From contig NC_083531.1 in the NCBI RefSeq assembly GCF_032362555.1, positions 5,022,001 to 5,086,000 of the forward strand: a stretch of DNA of 64,000 bases, read 5' to 3'. The stretch comes from Amyelois transitella. Its lineage: Eukaryota > Arthropoda > Insecta > Lepidoptera > Pyralidae. The first letter of the stretch is position 1, and every line of letters starts with the position of its first letter. Below are positions 35,309-47,720 of the stretch, piece after piece. Position numbers and translations under genes: made by a program. Under the pieces are notes generated by a model. It was not told the DNA's origin and searched no databases. It saw only the letters and a program-made list of their open reading frames with translations.

Positions 35309-36272
35309 GCCAGTTACCAACGAAGCAATCTCAGCTATAGATGCGGTTGTAAGTTTGTTTGTTGTTTGTTAGTTTGTTTGTCATCAGTTTTTCCAGTGAA
35401 CTAACTCAAATTGCAACATTGTAAATTTGAATTGACTTTGAGGGAGTCTTGACTAAATAATCTATTATATAATCCGATATTTTGTAGCTGCAGCCGCCAA
35501 TCATTATCTTATGACATTCGAATCAAAAAGTCAGATTATCTATTCGAGAACCACGATGTACAGACATACAAACAAACAGTCAACATCCAACTTCCTGTAG
35601 TTTTTGTCAATAGATCGTTGCATTTCCGCTATTAAATACCCACCATTAAAATTTATATAAAAGTTTCATTTCCGTGTGTGGTAGCTAGCTGCAATATATA
35701 GTATAGCTAAGTCTGTGACGGTCTTAAATGGCAAGTGCAGCGCAGGTCGTATGAATGTTCGCTAGTCGTCGGTCGGTGGCACACTGCAGTTCGCCGTTTA
35801 ATTACACAAGTTCAATCCAGTCTGTCCGAATCGGTCAGACTGAGGTCGGCCGAAGTCCGCGGCACGCTGCACAAATCCTTAGGGAAAAAGAAGGACGTCC
35901 GCCGTCGCGAGTCTCTTCATATAAGGGTGAGGCGCAGGACTGACACAGACACGACGTCACAAGTTCCTTTCTTGTATCGTCAACCCGAGCGCAGGATGTG
36001 CCTGTGATTACGGTCTTATAGTGAGTCAGTGAGGCAATGACACGAAGTAAATTCCGCCTCGCGACGTTGTAACAGTGCCAAGTCCTGCGCCGTCCTTCAC
36101 ATAAGCCCAAATAAAATTTCAGTTGGCAACTATATCTCCCATTCATAATTATAAATTGTAATACATAAGTAATAAATAAATAGAGCCACAGTTTTTCAAT
36201 TGCCTGTATGATCTAAGATGGACTGTGAAATTACTATTCTGAGTTCATAATTAATGACACAGATTCATAGAT
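35309..36272 (-). repeat. Unit 6 spacer B, C block and 3' region
   Basis: Almost identical to the same regions of units 5 and 7, with CATATAAG and TTATAGTGAGT in the C block. Confidence 0.5.
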
Positions 36273-37710
36273 TTATAAACCAGTATGATTTCTACGGTGT
36301 TTAGTTAAATATCTCTTCACCTTAAATCGACGTTGACACACGTCACATTCATAAGGTTTTTCACCAGTATGAGTTCTAAGGTGTCTTTTTAACTTACTCC
36401 TCTCATTAAATCTGAGTTGACACACGTCACATTTATAAGGTTTTTCACCAGTATGAGTTCTAAGGTGTATTTTTAACTTACTCCTCTCATTGAATCTGCG
36501 TTGACACACGTCACATTCATACGGTTTTTCACCAGTATGAGTTCTAAGGTGTCTTTTTAACTTACTCCTCTCATTAAATCTGCGTTGACACACGTCACAT
36601 TCATACGGTTTTTCACCAGTATGAGTTCTAAGGTGTCTTTTTAACTTACTCCTCTCATTAAATCTGCGTTGACACACGTCACATTCATAAGGTTTTTCAC
36701 CAGTATGAGTTCTAAGGTGTCTTTCTAAATTACTCCTCTCATTAAATCTGCGTTGACACACGTCACATTCATAAGGTTTTTCGCCAGTGTGAGTTCTATA
36801 ATGTCGGTCAAAATGTGATTTAAATTTAAAACGTCTATCACAGACATCACATTGGAGTGGACCCTGACCACTCCGTGACGTTGACTCTCGTCGAGACTCG
36901 CGCTGTGTCCTGTTGGTTGTACTTCCTGCACCTGGTTGCCGTTTGTCAGCTCCCGATGTGTCAGCTGACGCAGTATCTGTGATTAATCAGCCGACTTGAG
37001 AAGAAAGCATAGGTTAAACATAAATAAATATATATATTAAAACCTATTTCATGCTTCTTTTGTCATACCCAACTTTCACTCCCATACATTAATGTCGGGA
37101 CCAACATGCCCCTGTGCACAGCCAGTCGAGCCTTTTTGGATAGTTTCTGGCTGCTCATAAAAGCATGCAAAGCTCCATTCACCATGTTCCCCGCGTTCAC
37201 TCTCCTTTCAATATCACTATCATACTTGCCATCTGATGTAAACTTTGATCCTAGATATACAAACTCTTTCACTTGCTCCACTTTTTCTCCTCCAATCAAA
37301 ATATTACATGCTGTCATTTCTTTCTCCATTTCAAAAACCAGTGTTTTAGTTTTACTTACGTTCACTTTCATTCCTTTCTCTTTTAAAGCTTCATGCATAC
37401 AGTTTACCATCTCCTGTAACTCTTCCTTCAAACAAATGTACTTTTAAAACTTGTCAATTTGTAAATAGTCATTGGTACACGGCCGAGGTAAAGGTGCCGT
37501 CATAATATTCAATATTCACGTCATGGATGTTCAGAAATGACACGTGTGGTGGCTGCGGGATGGACAATGTGGGTATGTGGACATATGCCCAACAATATGC
37601 CAGGAACAATGCAGCTCACAAATCAAATGTTATGTGGCTATTGCGCTTTATTTAAACTTACCAACGTCAAAGCTGGGCAGAGATCCACCCTGACCAACAG
37701 CACCGTCCAT
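36273..37710 (-). CDS. C2H2 zinc-finger protein, unit 6 (7 fingers)
   Basis: Exons are 37710-37662 (short start exon) and 36976-36273, giving 250 residues with an open frame. Fingers are [54 protein letters not shown] (with CQLRF) and KVKRYLTKH, ending TGL. The gene is a mosaic: its 5' part, intron and start exon match unit 3, whereas its 3' fingers and downstream DNA match units 5 and 7. The switch lies inside the finger array, as expected for unequal exchange or conversion between repeats. The intron carries the RTE-like fragment instead of the interspersed repeat. Confidence 0.87.
37045..37439 (-). mobile_element. LINE reverse transcriptase fragment in unit 6 intron
   Basis: Same insertion as in unit 3 but with the longer open frame, reaching [20 protein letters not shown]. 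This indicates that the unit 3 copy gained the two-base change later. Confidence 0.8.
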
Positions 37711-37834
37711 CACAAAAAGTTTTCTGCAAGCATATAAATTATATATATATATAATATATATATATAGATGTATGTAGTGTCAAACAACTCGGGCAGGTTG
37801 TAAGTACTTGTGTAGGTTGATATACACACCTACC

Positions 37835-39033
37835 TCCAAACCCCTTAATCGTGAAAATTATTTGAGGGGTCACCACTTAAACACGTAACAAATGTGTTCA
37901 GTTCCTAAAACCTGATAAACGCGGTCGAGTGGGAAGGCCTAGACCAGAACGGACCTTGACCAGTACATGGCCGTCCTGGTCCTGGAGATAAGTATACCTA
38001 CGAGCTTTAATTAAGAGTTATGAATGTGGGTGAAGCGAAAGAAGTGTACAGGGATCGTGGTAAGAGGAAGAAAGATGTAGTTTCTGTCTTCATCTCTGGG
38101 AAAGGGACGTGATTTTATGTACATATTCACGTACCTACAATGCTTTATCCACTAAGCAACTTGGCACTGTTGCAGTACGCCACTCAAACCACACAGAACA
38201 ACGATTAATTAATATTAGCCACTATCTTCATCGTTCACAAGACTTTGGTTAAAATAGAATCAAATCATGACAAAAAGCTGAGAAAACACTTATATACGCA
38301 CTATCTACTTCAGTAGGATTTAGTTTTAGTAAATAAACATATTCTATTCTTAAGTATTAGAGTATCGGGTATCGACTTAAATTTTAATAATTTTGAAGGT
38401 AGTTTTAAAAAGATATCTGTCACTGTCACACTTGCCGTCTGACATTGACAGACACTAAGCGACTTTGTAGATTTGTCAGACTCATTGTCATTGCCATTCT
38501 CTTGTGTCAATATCAGCTGATTGCTGATTTAGCGTTTTGTTTACGGGAGATATTTTACCTGTATTAACCATTATCAAATTCTATAATAAGTTTTCTTTAT
38601 ATAAGTACACACGGCGAAGAAATAGTTAATTATGAATTTCAACAACGCCGTATCACTCGTCTGTAAGAACTTGTTCAACTATCTGTGAATCAAGCGCAGT
38701 GGATTGAGACATTACTATTAAATAGCAATTACTTTACAGGTGTATGTTAGATCTTGAAATAATACAATGGAGATTACAATGTTCAAGATGCACATTCAAA
38801 ATTCTGTTACTTACTTGAGGGTTTATAAAAACGTATTTACGTATTTAAGATAATTTGAAGTAAATTATTGCGTGTGAACGAACACATAATATTTCGTAAG
38901 TTGTAAATTACCAATTAAGTAAGAATCGAGTCTGCCACAGATATAAATATAAATTAAAATGTCTTGGACAGATAGGACACTCATTGGTTCACCTTTTAGT
39001 TTTCCCCTTTATATGCGTCTCGCTGTCGTCATT
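37835..39033 (-). repeat. 5' flank module of unit 6
   Basis: Shared upstream module, including a short (TA)n tract just before it (37738-37766). The MVNTGK frame is shifted by the two-base GA difference and ends at EWQ-stop. Confidence 0.55.
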
Positions 39034-39705
39034 CCAAAATACAAATGTATAGCACAATTAGCGGACTTAATGCTAAAAGCATAATCTACCAGTCAACCAT
39101 TGGGTATGACAGAGAACTTTGATGTGGGGTCAAACTAAATGAATATATTTATACCTTCACAAAATATAACATAAAATAGATATAATAAACATAGATACTA
39201 CAATAAAGAAACAATATATATAAATTAATAAGTGCAGCGATTACCGAAATGAGCGAAAAGGCTGAAAGGTATCAAAAACCCACGCGACTGAAGAGAAACC
39301 TGTATACCCGTGATATGAAACTAGCACGACTTGAGGATGCCCTGATGGACTCGGGAAGTGAATTCCAAAGCATAGCAGCCATATCGGCGAAGGAATTGGA
39401 GGCAAAACCTGTACGGTGAAAAGGAGTAGCAAGAGCTAACTTATTTGAAGAACGTAGAATTCTTTCGAGAGTGGAACTTAATAGTGGGAAGTCTTTTTTA
39501 TGATAGTTTGGGGCAAGCTGATTAATGAGAATGTTAAAGAGCTGACATAAAATGTGAAGACTTTTTCGGTTACGGATAGAGAGCTATTTTAGCCGAGAAC
39601 GATATTCAGAAATATGATCGTATTTCCGAAGGCAGAATATAAACCTAATACAATTGTTAAGAAGACATTCTAATTTGTTGAGATTAGTTATTGTTATTAT
39701 TACTG
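39034..39705 (-). mobile_element. 5'-truncated LINE 3' fragment
   Basis: Same LINE copy as at 22168, with its 3' tail and part of the host flank deleted so that GTCGTCATT joins CCAAAATACAAATG. Confidence 0.7.
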
Positions 39706-39715
39706 TTATTGACTG

Positions 39716-40037
39716 ATAGAGATAGATAGATAGATAAACTCTTTATTGCACCATAAGAGAAAACATACAAAACAACACAAAGCAGATATAGATGGTACAA
39801 AGGCGGACTTATCGCTAAAGCAATCTCTTCCAGTCACCTTTGGGTGGAAGGAAACCAAACAGGAGATCGGCGTTGGCGCAGAGTAAGATAAATAAATGTT
39901 TGAACATAATAAAATACATACAGAATATATATCTATATATAATACATATAAATACATACAAATACGCATAAATAGATAATAATAACATATACTTAGGATA
40001 GAGTAGAAAGATAATGAGACCTAACGAGAGTAGCGAG
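39716..40037 (-). mobile_element. LINE 3' UTR fragment with TCTA tail
   Basis: On the minus strand it ends in GGTGCAATAAAGAGTTTATC followed by a (TCTA)n tail. It is inserted between ACTGATAGAG and TAGCGAGATTG of the host repeat. No coding part is present. Confidence 0.65.
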
Positions 40038-40129
40038 ATTGACTGTTGTCACTTTTGTGGCGTAGAGATGTCGCCACATATTCATTGTTGGTCCACAAAC
40101 CCAACTATCGATAGTTGAGTAAACCCGTG

Positions 40130-40398
40130 GAAGTGGACTAGGTATCGGTCGGCAACACTAAACAGGGAGATGGAGAAGAGAGAAGTTAAAACCAGATTGG
40201 AAAGATCAATATTTATTATCTGCACTTACACTTTATGAAGGTAATGGGGTCGTGAGAGTCGGCGAGCAGCCCGCTTAGAGATAACACGACCTTACCTTAG
40301 GGCTCGTGCAGCGTGCGGCCGACTAGCGACCAGCGACTGAGTTACGGTTCTGAAGGAGGTTCACGTGATTTCATACATCGTTAACGATAGAAATTATG
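40130..40398 (-). promoter_or_regulatory. Invariant block A, copy 6
   Basis: Possible leader exon at 40296-40338 on the minus strand. Two substitutions (GGGAGATGG, CTGAGTTACGG), the most of any copy. Confidence 0.5.
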
Positions 40399-41361
40399 CC
40401 AGTTACCAACGAAGCAATCTCAGCTATGGATGCGGTTGTAAGTTTGTTTGTTGTTTGTTAGTTTGTTTGTCATCAGTTTTTCCAGTGAACTAACTCAAAT
40501 TGCAACATTGTAAATTTGAATTGACTTTGAGGGAGTCTTGACTAAATAATCTATTATATAATCCGATATTTTGTAGCTGCAGCCGCCAATCATTATCTTA
40601 TGACATTCGAATCAAAAAGTCAGATTATCTATTCGAGAACCACGATGTACAGACATACAAACAAACAGTCAACATCCAACTTCCTGTAGTTTTTGTCAAT
40701 AGATCGTTGCATTTCCGCTATTAAATACCCACCATTAAAATTTATATAAAAGTTTCATTTCCGTGTGTGGTAGCTAGCTGCAATATATAGTATAGCTAAG
40801 TCTGTGACGGTCTTAAATGGCAAGTGCAGCGCAGGTCGTATGAATGTTCGCTAGTCGTCGGTCGGTGGCACACTGCAGTTCGCCGTTTAATTACACAAGT
40901 TCAATCCAGTCTGTCCGAATCGGTCAGACTGAGGTCGGCCGAAGTCCGCGGCACGCTGCACAAATCCTTAGGGAAAAAGAAGGACGTCCGCCGTCGCGAG
41001 TCTCTTCATATAAGGGTGAGGCGCAGGACTGACACAGACACGACGTCACAAGTTCCTTTCTTGTATCGTCAACCCGAGCGCAGGATGTGCCTGTGATTAC
41101 GGTCTTATAGTGAGTCAGTGAGGCAATGACACGAAGTAAATTCCGCCTCGCGACGTTGTAACAGTGCCAAGTCCTGCGCCGTCCTTCACATAAGCCCAAA
41201 TAAAATTTCAGTTGGCAACTATATCTCCCATTCATAATTATAAATTGTAATACATAAATAATAAATAAATAGAGCCACAGTTTTTCAATTGCCTGTATGA
41301 TCTAAGATGGACTGTGAAATTACTATTCTGAGTTCATAATTAATGACACAGATTCATAGAT
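40399..41361 (-). repeat. Unit 7 spacer B, C block and 3' region
   Basis: Almost identical to unit 5 and unit 6 equivalents. The CTGGCAACACAGACTGGTGT piece present in unit 5 is absent here and in unit 6. Confidence 0.5.
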
Positions 41362-44046
41362 TTATAAACCAGTATGATTTCTACGGTGTTTAGTTAAATA
41401 TCTCTTCACCTTAAATCGACGTTGACACACGTCACATTCATAAGGTTTTTCACCAGTATGAGTTCTAAGGTGTCTTTTTAACTTACTCCTCTCATTAAAT
41501 CTGAGTTGACACACGTCACATTTATAAGGTTTTTCACCAGTATGAGTTCTAAGGTGTATTTTTAACTTACTCCTCTCATTAAATCTGCGTTGACACACGT
41601 CACATTCATAAGGTTTTTCACCAGTATGAGTTCTAAGGTGTCTTTTTAACTTACTCCTCTCATTAAATCTGAGTTGACACACATCACATTTATAAGGTTT
41701 TTCACCAGTATGAGTTCTAAGGTGTCTTTTTAACTTACTCCTCTCATTAAATCCGCGTTGACACACGTCACATTCATAAGGTTTTTCACCAGTATGAGTT
41801 CTAAGGTGTCTTTTTAACTTACTCCTCTCATTAAATCTGCGTTGACACACGTCACATTCATAAGGTTTTTCGCCAGTGTGAGTTCTCCTGTGTTTTGTTA
41901 AATCACTCTTCTGAACAAATCGATGTTGACACACGTCACATTCATAAGGTTTTTCACCAATATGAGTTCTAACGTGTCTTTTTAAACTACTCCTCGTATT
42001 AAATCTGCGGTGAGACACGTTACATTCATAAGGTTTTGCGCCAGTGTGAGTTCTACGGTGTTTTAATAAATTACTCTTTACATTAAATCGACGTTGACAC
42101 ACGTCACATTCATAAGGTTTTTCACCAGTATGAGTTCTAAGGTGTCTTTTTAACTTACTCCTCTCATTAAATCTGCGTTGACACACGTAACATTCATAAG
42201 GTTTTTCGCCAGTGTGAGTTCTATAATGTCGGTCAAAATCTGATTTAAATTTAAAACGTCTATCACAAACATCACATTGGAGTGGACCCTGACCACTCCG
42301 TGACGCTGACTCTCGTCGAGACTCGCGCTGTGTCCTGTTGGTTGTACTTCCTGCACCTGGTTGCCGTTTGTCAGCTCCCGATGTGTCAGCTGACGCAGTA
42401 TCTGTGATTAATCAGCCGACTTGAGAAGAAAGCATAGGTTAAACATAAATAAATACAAATATTAAAACCTACTTCAAATTCAAACAACAAAATGCTAAAA
42501 TTCTTTGAACATATTTTATTTAATTTAGACGGTTTTCTTCCCCTGGCTTTAGTCGAGGTTGCATCCTCATCACTCTGGAGAGGGGCCCGAGCTATGTCTT
42601 TCACCATGGACCCTAGATTGGGTGAGTCAGGTTTTTACACGAAGCGACTCCAAATCAAATCAAATCATCTTTATTGTGGTACACATGTTTTACATAGATC
42701 TTAAATATATAATAATAAATGTTTCAATGTGTCCTATTCTTAACAGAACGTACAATATAGGTATAGCTGTTATTGTGGATCTAATTCATGAATTAATATT
42801 AGAAATTAAAATTATAATAAGTTCTTCAAATAATCCATAATAATAGCATTAAGATTCATTAAGTATTCAATTAAATTAGTCAACATTTAAGTGAAGAATA
42901 TAAAAATAAAAAATTGTTCAAAGAAAATTACTCACATTAAAAAAAAAATTATCTGTCAAAAATTCTTTTATACTATACTAACATTTGTCAATCAGGATAT
43001 TCTTTAATTTGGTTTTAAAAGGGTTATTATTAAGGTCTTTTAAAGAGTCAGGCAACTTATTATATAACTAGAGGCCGCCCGCGACTTCGTCCGCATGGAA
43101 ACCCTATCAATCCCGCGGGAACTCCGGGATAAAAAGTAGATTATATATATTATTCTGGGTCTTCAGCTACCTACATATCAAATTTCATCATAATCGTTTC
43201 AGTAGTTTTTGCGTAAAGAGTAACAAACATCCATACTGACATACTCACAAACTTTCGCATCTATAATATTAGTAGGATTTATTTGAATTTACATCAATTA
43301 CATAGCTGTCATTTGCGTTTTGTTATTCCAAGTCTGATTCTTTTTTTTATACCACGTTTTACAGTGACTGACGTTTCATGTCAAGTCCCACGGGAACGCT
43401 GTCGAACGGGATAAAAAGTATCCTATGTCCGTCTCCTGGCTCTAAGCTACCTCCCTACCATTTTTTAACCAAATCTGTTCTGCCGATCTTGAGTTATAAG
43501 TGGTGTAACTAACACGACTTTCTTTTATATATATATAATAAATAATAATAATATAGATATAGATTTTGGACCCAAGACATAAACAGTTCGACTATATCCA
43601 TCCTCCCACTGACCCCCGCGACCTTTGCAGGTAAACCTAATATCTAGTAGCCTCATTGTGTAGGTTTCCTCACGATGTTTTCCTTCACCGTAAACGCATC
43701 GGCTAGTATTCAAACTAATGTACTTTTAAAACTTGTAAATTTGTAAATAGTCATTGGTACACGGCCGAGGTAAAGGTGCCGTCATAGTATTCAATATTCA
43801 CGTCACGGATGTTCAGAAATGACACGTGTGGTGGCTGCGGGATGGACAATGTGGGTATGTGGACATATGCCCAACAATATGCCAGGAACAATGCAACTCA
43901 CAAATCAAATGTTATGTGGCTATTGCGCTTTATTTAAACTTACCACATTGTTCATCCTTTATTACAATATAATGCGGCGGATAGGCAAAGATAGATAGAT
44001 CCCCACAGCCGGGCAGAGATCCGCCCTGACCAACAGCACCGTCCAT
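41362..44046 (-). CDS. C2H2 zinc-finger protein, unit 7 (11 fingers), identical to unit 5
   Basis: Exons are 44046-43944 and 42401-41362, 380 residues. The predicted protein equals that of unit 5 residue for residue, including the defective finger 4 (ECNVSHRRF) and the run of NERSKLKRH fingers. The intron is longer (about 1.54 kb) because the LINE fragment shared with unit 5 has been split by a Helitron and another repeat. It shows either very recent duplication or ongoing conversion between units 5 and 7. Confidence 0.87.
43068..43277 (-). mobile_element. Short non-autonomous Helitron
   Basis: Read on the minus strand it starts TCCTACTAATATTATAGATG and ends GCGGGCGGCCTCTAG, with A before and T after, the Helitron insertion rule. 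It is the same family as 59788-59986. It has no coding capacity. Confidence 0.8.
43278..43560. repeat. Lepidopteran repeat fragment next to Helitron
   Basis: It contains GGGATAAAAAGTATCCTATG and GTAACTAACACGACTTTC, words common in lepidopteran repeats, and an AT-rich end. It is absent from unit 5. I cannot place it in a family. Confidence 0.5.
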
Positions 44047-44159
44047 CACTGATAGTTATCTGCAAGAATATAAATTATAATATATCAATGTAGTGTCAAA
44101 CAACTCGGGCAGGTTGTAAGTACTTATGTAGGTTGATATACACACCTACCCCCAAAACC

Positions 44160-45780
44160 CCTTAATCGTGAAAATTAGTTGGGAGGTCACCACTTAAACA
44201 CGTAACAACAATAAACGCGGGCGAGTGGGAAGGCCTAGATGAACATACCTTGACCAAAACAGGAAGTCCTGGTCCAGACGAAAAGTCTATAACTACGAGC
44301 TTTAATTAAGAGTTATGAATGTGGGTGAAGCGAAAGAAGTGTACAGGGATCGTGGTAAGAGGAAGAAAGATGTAATTTCTGCCTTCCTCTCTGGGAAAGA
44401 GACGTGATTTTATGTATTTAGGTACGCACCTACTACGCTTTATCCACCAAGCAACTTGGTACTGTTGCAGTACGCCACTCAAACCACACAGAATAGCGAT
44501 TATTTATTATTAGTCACTATCTTCATCGTTCACCAGACTGGCTAAGATTTGGTTGGTTGAAATAGATTAAAACCATGACAAAAAGCTGAAAAAACACTTA
44601 TATGCGCACTATCTACTTCAGTAGGGTTTAGTTTTAGTAAATAAACATATTCATTCTAAAGTATTAGAGTATCGGGTATCGATTTAAATTTTAATAATTT
44701 TGAAGGTAGTTTTAAAAAGATATCTGTCACTGTCACACTTGCTGTCTGACATTGACAGACACTAAGGGCACGGCAGCGTGTCCCCGACTTTGTAGATCTG
44801 TCAGACTCATTGTCATTGCTATTCTCTCTTGTGTCAATATCATTTGATTGCTGATTTAGTGATCTGTTTACGGCAGATTTTTACCAGTATTTACCATTTA
44901 TCAAATTGGATAATAAGTTTTCTTTATTTAATTACCCACGGCGAAATAATAGTTAATTATGAATTTCAACACAGTTTGTCACAAAATAAATCATCCTATA
45001 TGTACTCGAGCGGTTGCCGTCTTACTTTATCGAACAATTGTAATAAAGTAAAACTTATTACTAGGTTTTTTTTATTTTTAAATGGTCTTCGTACGTGATT
45101 CCTATTTTTGGTCTTTTAATAAACTATTATGTAATACAAAATATTTTATACTGACGTTGATGTTAACACTGTGGACAAATCTCTGTAGTTTTTATCAGTG
45201 TTCTTATATGTATATGTACTAGATATATTTAATTTTTATAGTTATTGTAAAATAAATAAAAATAACGCCGTATCACTCGTCTGTAAGAACTTGTTCAACT
45301 ATCTATGAATCTAGCACAGTGGATTGAGACATAACTAATAAATAGCAATTAATTTACAGGTGTCCATTGGATCATGAAGTAATACAATGGAGATCAAAAT
45401 GTTCAAGATGCACATTTGAATGTCTGTTACTTTCTTGAGAGATTATGAAAACGTATTTAAGATAATTTGAAGTAAATCATTGCGTGTGAACGAACACATA
45501 AATTTCGTAAGTCTTATGTATATTTAGTAAGAATCGAGTCTGCCTCAGATATAAGTATAAATTAAAATGTCTTGGACAGATAAGACACTCATTGGTTCAC
45601 CGTTTAGTTCCTCCCTTGATATGCACATAGCGTATGTATCTACAACAGCTTCCTCTCTCCTTCTCGCCCCCGCGTGTTAGCCTGCACTAGGTCTCGCTGT
45701 CGTCATCCGACACGGCCCTAGGGTCCGCTTTCCGTCATTCCGACGAGCGACACTCCCGCTATACGCATTAGATAAATTAA
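44160..45780 (-). repeat. 5' flank module of unit 7
   Basis: Shared upstream module with a 300-bp insertion (44966-45263). The MVNTGK frame is broken early by a small deletion. Confidence 0.55.
44966..45263 (+). mobile_element. Probable LINE 3' end
   Basis: It interrupts ATGAATTTCAACAACGCCG and ends in TTGTAAAATAAATAAAAATA. Its first part is also found at 49879-50087 in unit 8, so the insertion predates the split of the two units. Confidence 0.5.
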
Positions 45781-46500
45781 GCTCAGATAAATTATTACAT
45801 AGATATAGTGCTGATTAATTCCACTAATTTAGTCTCTTTCTTTTTACCTTATAAGGAAAGGTGATAAGTATCATTTCGTCAGTTACTAGTGGCCACTTGT
45901 CACAAATAATACAGTATCAACGGTCTTTCCTAAGATGTATCTGTACACTGGCGTTTCATTCCATGACCTATAAATAAAACGTTTGTTTATCCTTCTTAAT
46001 AGGTAATTAGTTTCCGGCTGGCTCTTGCTACAGTCGCAGGGATCTTCGGGATTTATTTTCGTATAATAAGTACCTAAGTGAACAATAGTCATTTAAGAAG
46101 GTGTAAAAACATTCTGCTATTATCTTTGCAACTTGGTTGGGGTCCGCCTTTGACCGAGATCCTGGAGTGGGCAGTCAGGTAATTCAAGATACGATTCTTG
46201 TCTGAATTCGTTAAATTTATTATAGCGGAAGCGATGAGTCTGTTTCAACCGCCACCAAAGGGAAGACCTTCCGCCAGGATAGGTGTTATGCCTGAAGGAA
46301 TGCGGATCCGACGATGTTGTGTCGGAGGTTTTATATGTGCTCCATTCCGTGAAATCTTTGCTTGCGCGATTAAGGCTCTTAACTGTTATTGGCTGATAGC
46401 ATCGCGTGATTGGCTGTTATTACTTTTGTGGCGTAGAGATGTCGCCACATATTCATTGTTGGTCCACAAACCCAACTATCGATAGTTGAGTAAACCCGTG
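45781..46500. other. Spacer without recognised gene
   Basis: Equivalent of 26781-27507. Several open stretches exist on both strands but none is conserved with the other copy, so none is called. Confidence 0.5.
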
Positions 46501-46768
46501 GAAGTGGACTAGGTATCGGTCAACAACACTAAACAGGGACATGGAGAAGAGAGAAGTTAAAACCAGATTGGAAAGATCAATATTTATTATCTGCACTTAC
46601 ACTTTATGAAGGTAATGGGGTCGTGAGAGTCGGCGAGCAGCCCGCTTAGAGATAACACGACCTTACCTTAGGGCTCGTGCAGCGTGCGGCCGACTAGCGA
46701 CCAGCGACTGATTTACGGTTCTGAAGGAGGTTCACGTGATTTCATACATCGTTAACGATAGAAAATAT
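46501..46768 (-). promoter_or_regulatory. Invariant block A, copy 7
   Basis: Possible leader exon at 46667-46709 on the minus strand. Differences from consensus are at GGTCAACAAC and GAAAATATG. Confidence 0.5.
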
Positions 46769-47720
46769 GCCAGATACCAATGAAACAATCTCGGTTACAG
46801 ATGCGGTAGTAAGTTTGTTTGTTAGTTTGTTTGTCATCCGTTTCTCCAGTGAGTAACTCAAATTGCAACATTGTAAATTTGAATTGACTTTGAGGAAGTC
46901 TTGACTAAATAATTTATTATGTAATCCGATATTTTGTAGCTGCAGCCGCCAGTCTTTATCTTATGACATTCAAACAAAAAGTCAGTTTAACTATTCGAGA
47001 ACCACGATGAACAGACATACAAATAAACAGTCAACATCCAACTTCCCGTGGTTTTTTGTCAATAGATCGTTGCTAAAGTCACCAGCATTTCTACTTGAAC
47101 AACCACCATTAAGAAATATATTACAGTTTCATTTCCGTGTGTGGTAGCTAGCTGCAATATATAGTATAGCTAAGTCTGTGACGGTCTTAAATCGCAAGTG
47201 CAGCGCAGGTCGTATGAATGTTCGCTAGTCGTCGGTCGGTGGCACACTGCAGTTCGCCGTTTAATTACACAAGTTCACTCCAGTCTGTCCGAATCGGTCA
47301 GACTGAGGTCGGCCGAAGTCCGCGGCACGCTGCACAAATCCTTAGGGACGCAGTGCTGGCAACAAGAAGGACGTCCGCCGTCGCGAGTCTCTTTATATAA
47401 GGGTGAGGCGCAGGACTGACACAGACACGACGTCACAAGTTCCTTTCTTGTATCGTCAACCCGAGCGCAGGATGCGCCTGTGATTACGGTCTAAAAGTGA
47501 GTCAGTGAGGCAATGAGTCGTAACAGTGCCTAGTCCTGCGCCGTCCTTCACATTAGCCCTTATTTGAAGATTTCAGTTTGCGGCGTCATCTCCCATTCAC
47601 TAATAAAGTGTAATACATAAATAATAAATAAATAGAGCCACAGTTTATCAATTGCCTGTATGTGCTAAGATGGACTGTGAAATTACTCTTCTGACTTAAA
47701 TTTTATGACACGCATCACAT
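46769..47720 (-). repeat. Unit 8 spacer B, C block and 3' region
   Basis: The C block has TATATAAG at 47394-47401 and GTGAGT downstream, most like unit 3 in its deletions. Confidence 0.5.

Larger units (their letters stand above)
42652..43602 (-). mobile_element. LINE 3' fragment in unit 7 intron, interrupted
   Basis: Same insertion as in unit 5 (30055-30520), split at CAACTTATTATATAA by later insertions (43068-43560). The host continues at TTTTGGACCCAAGACATAAA. Confidence 0.75.
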
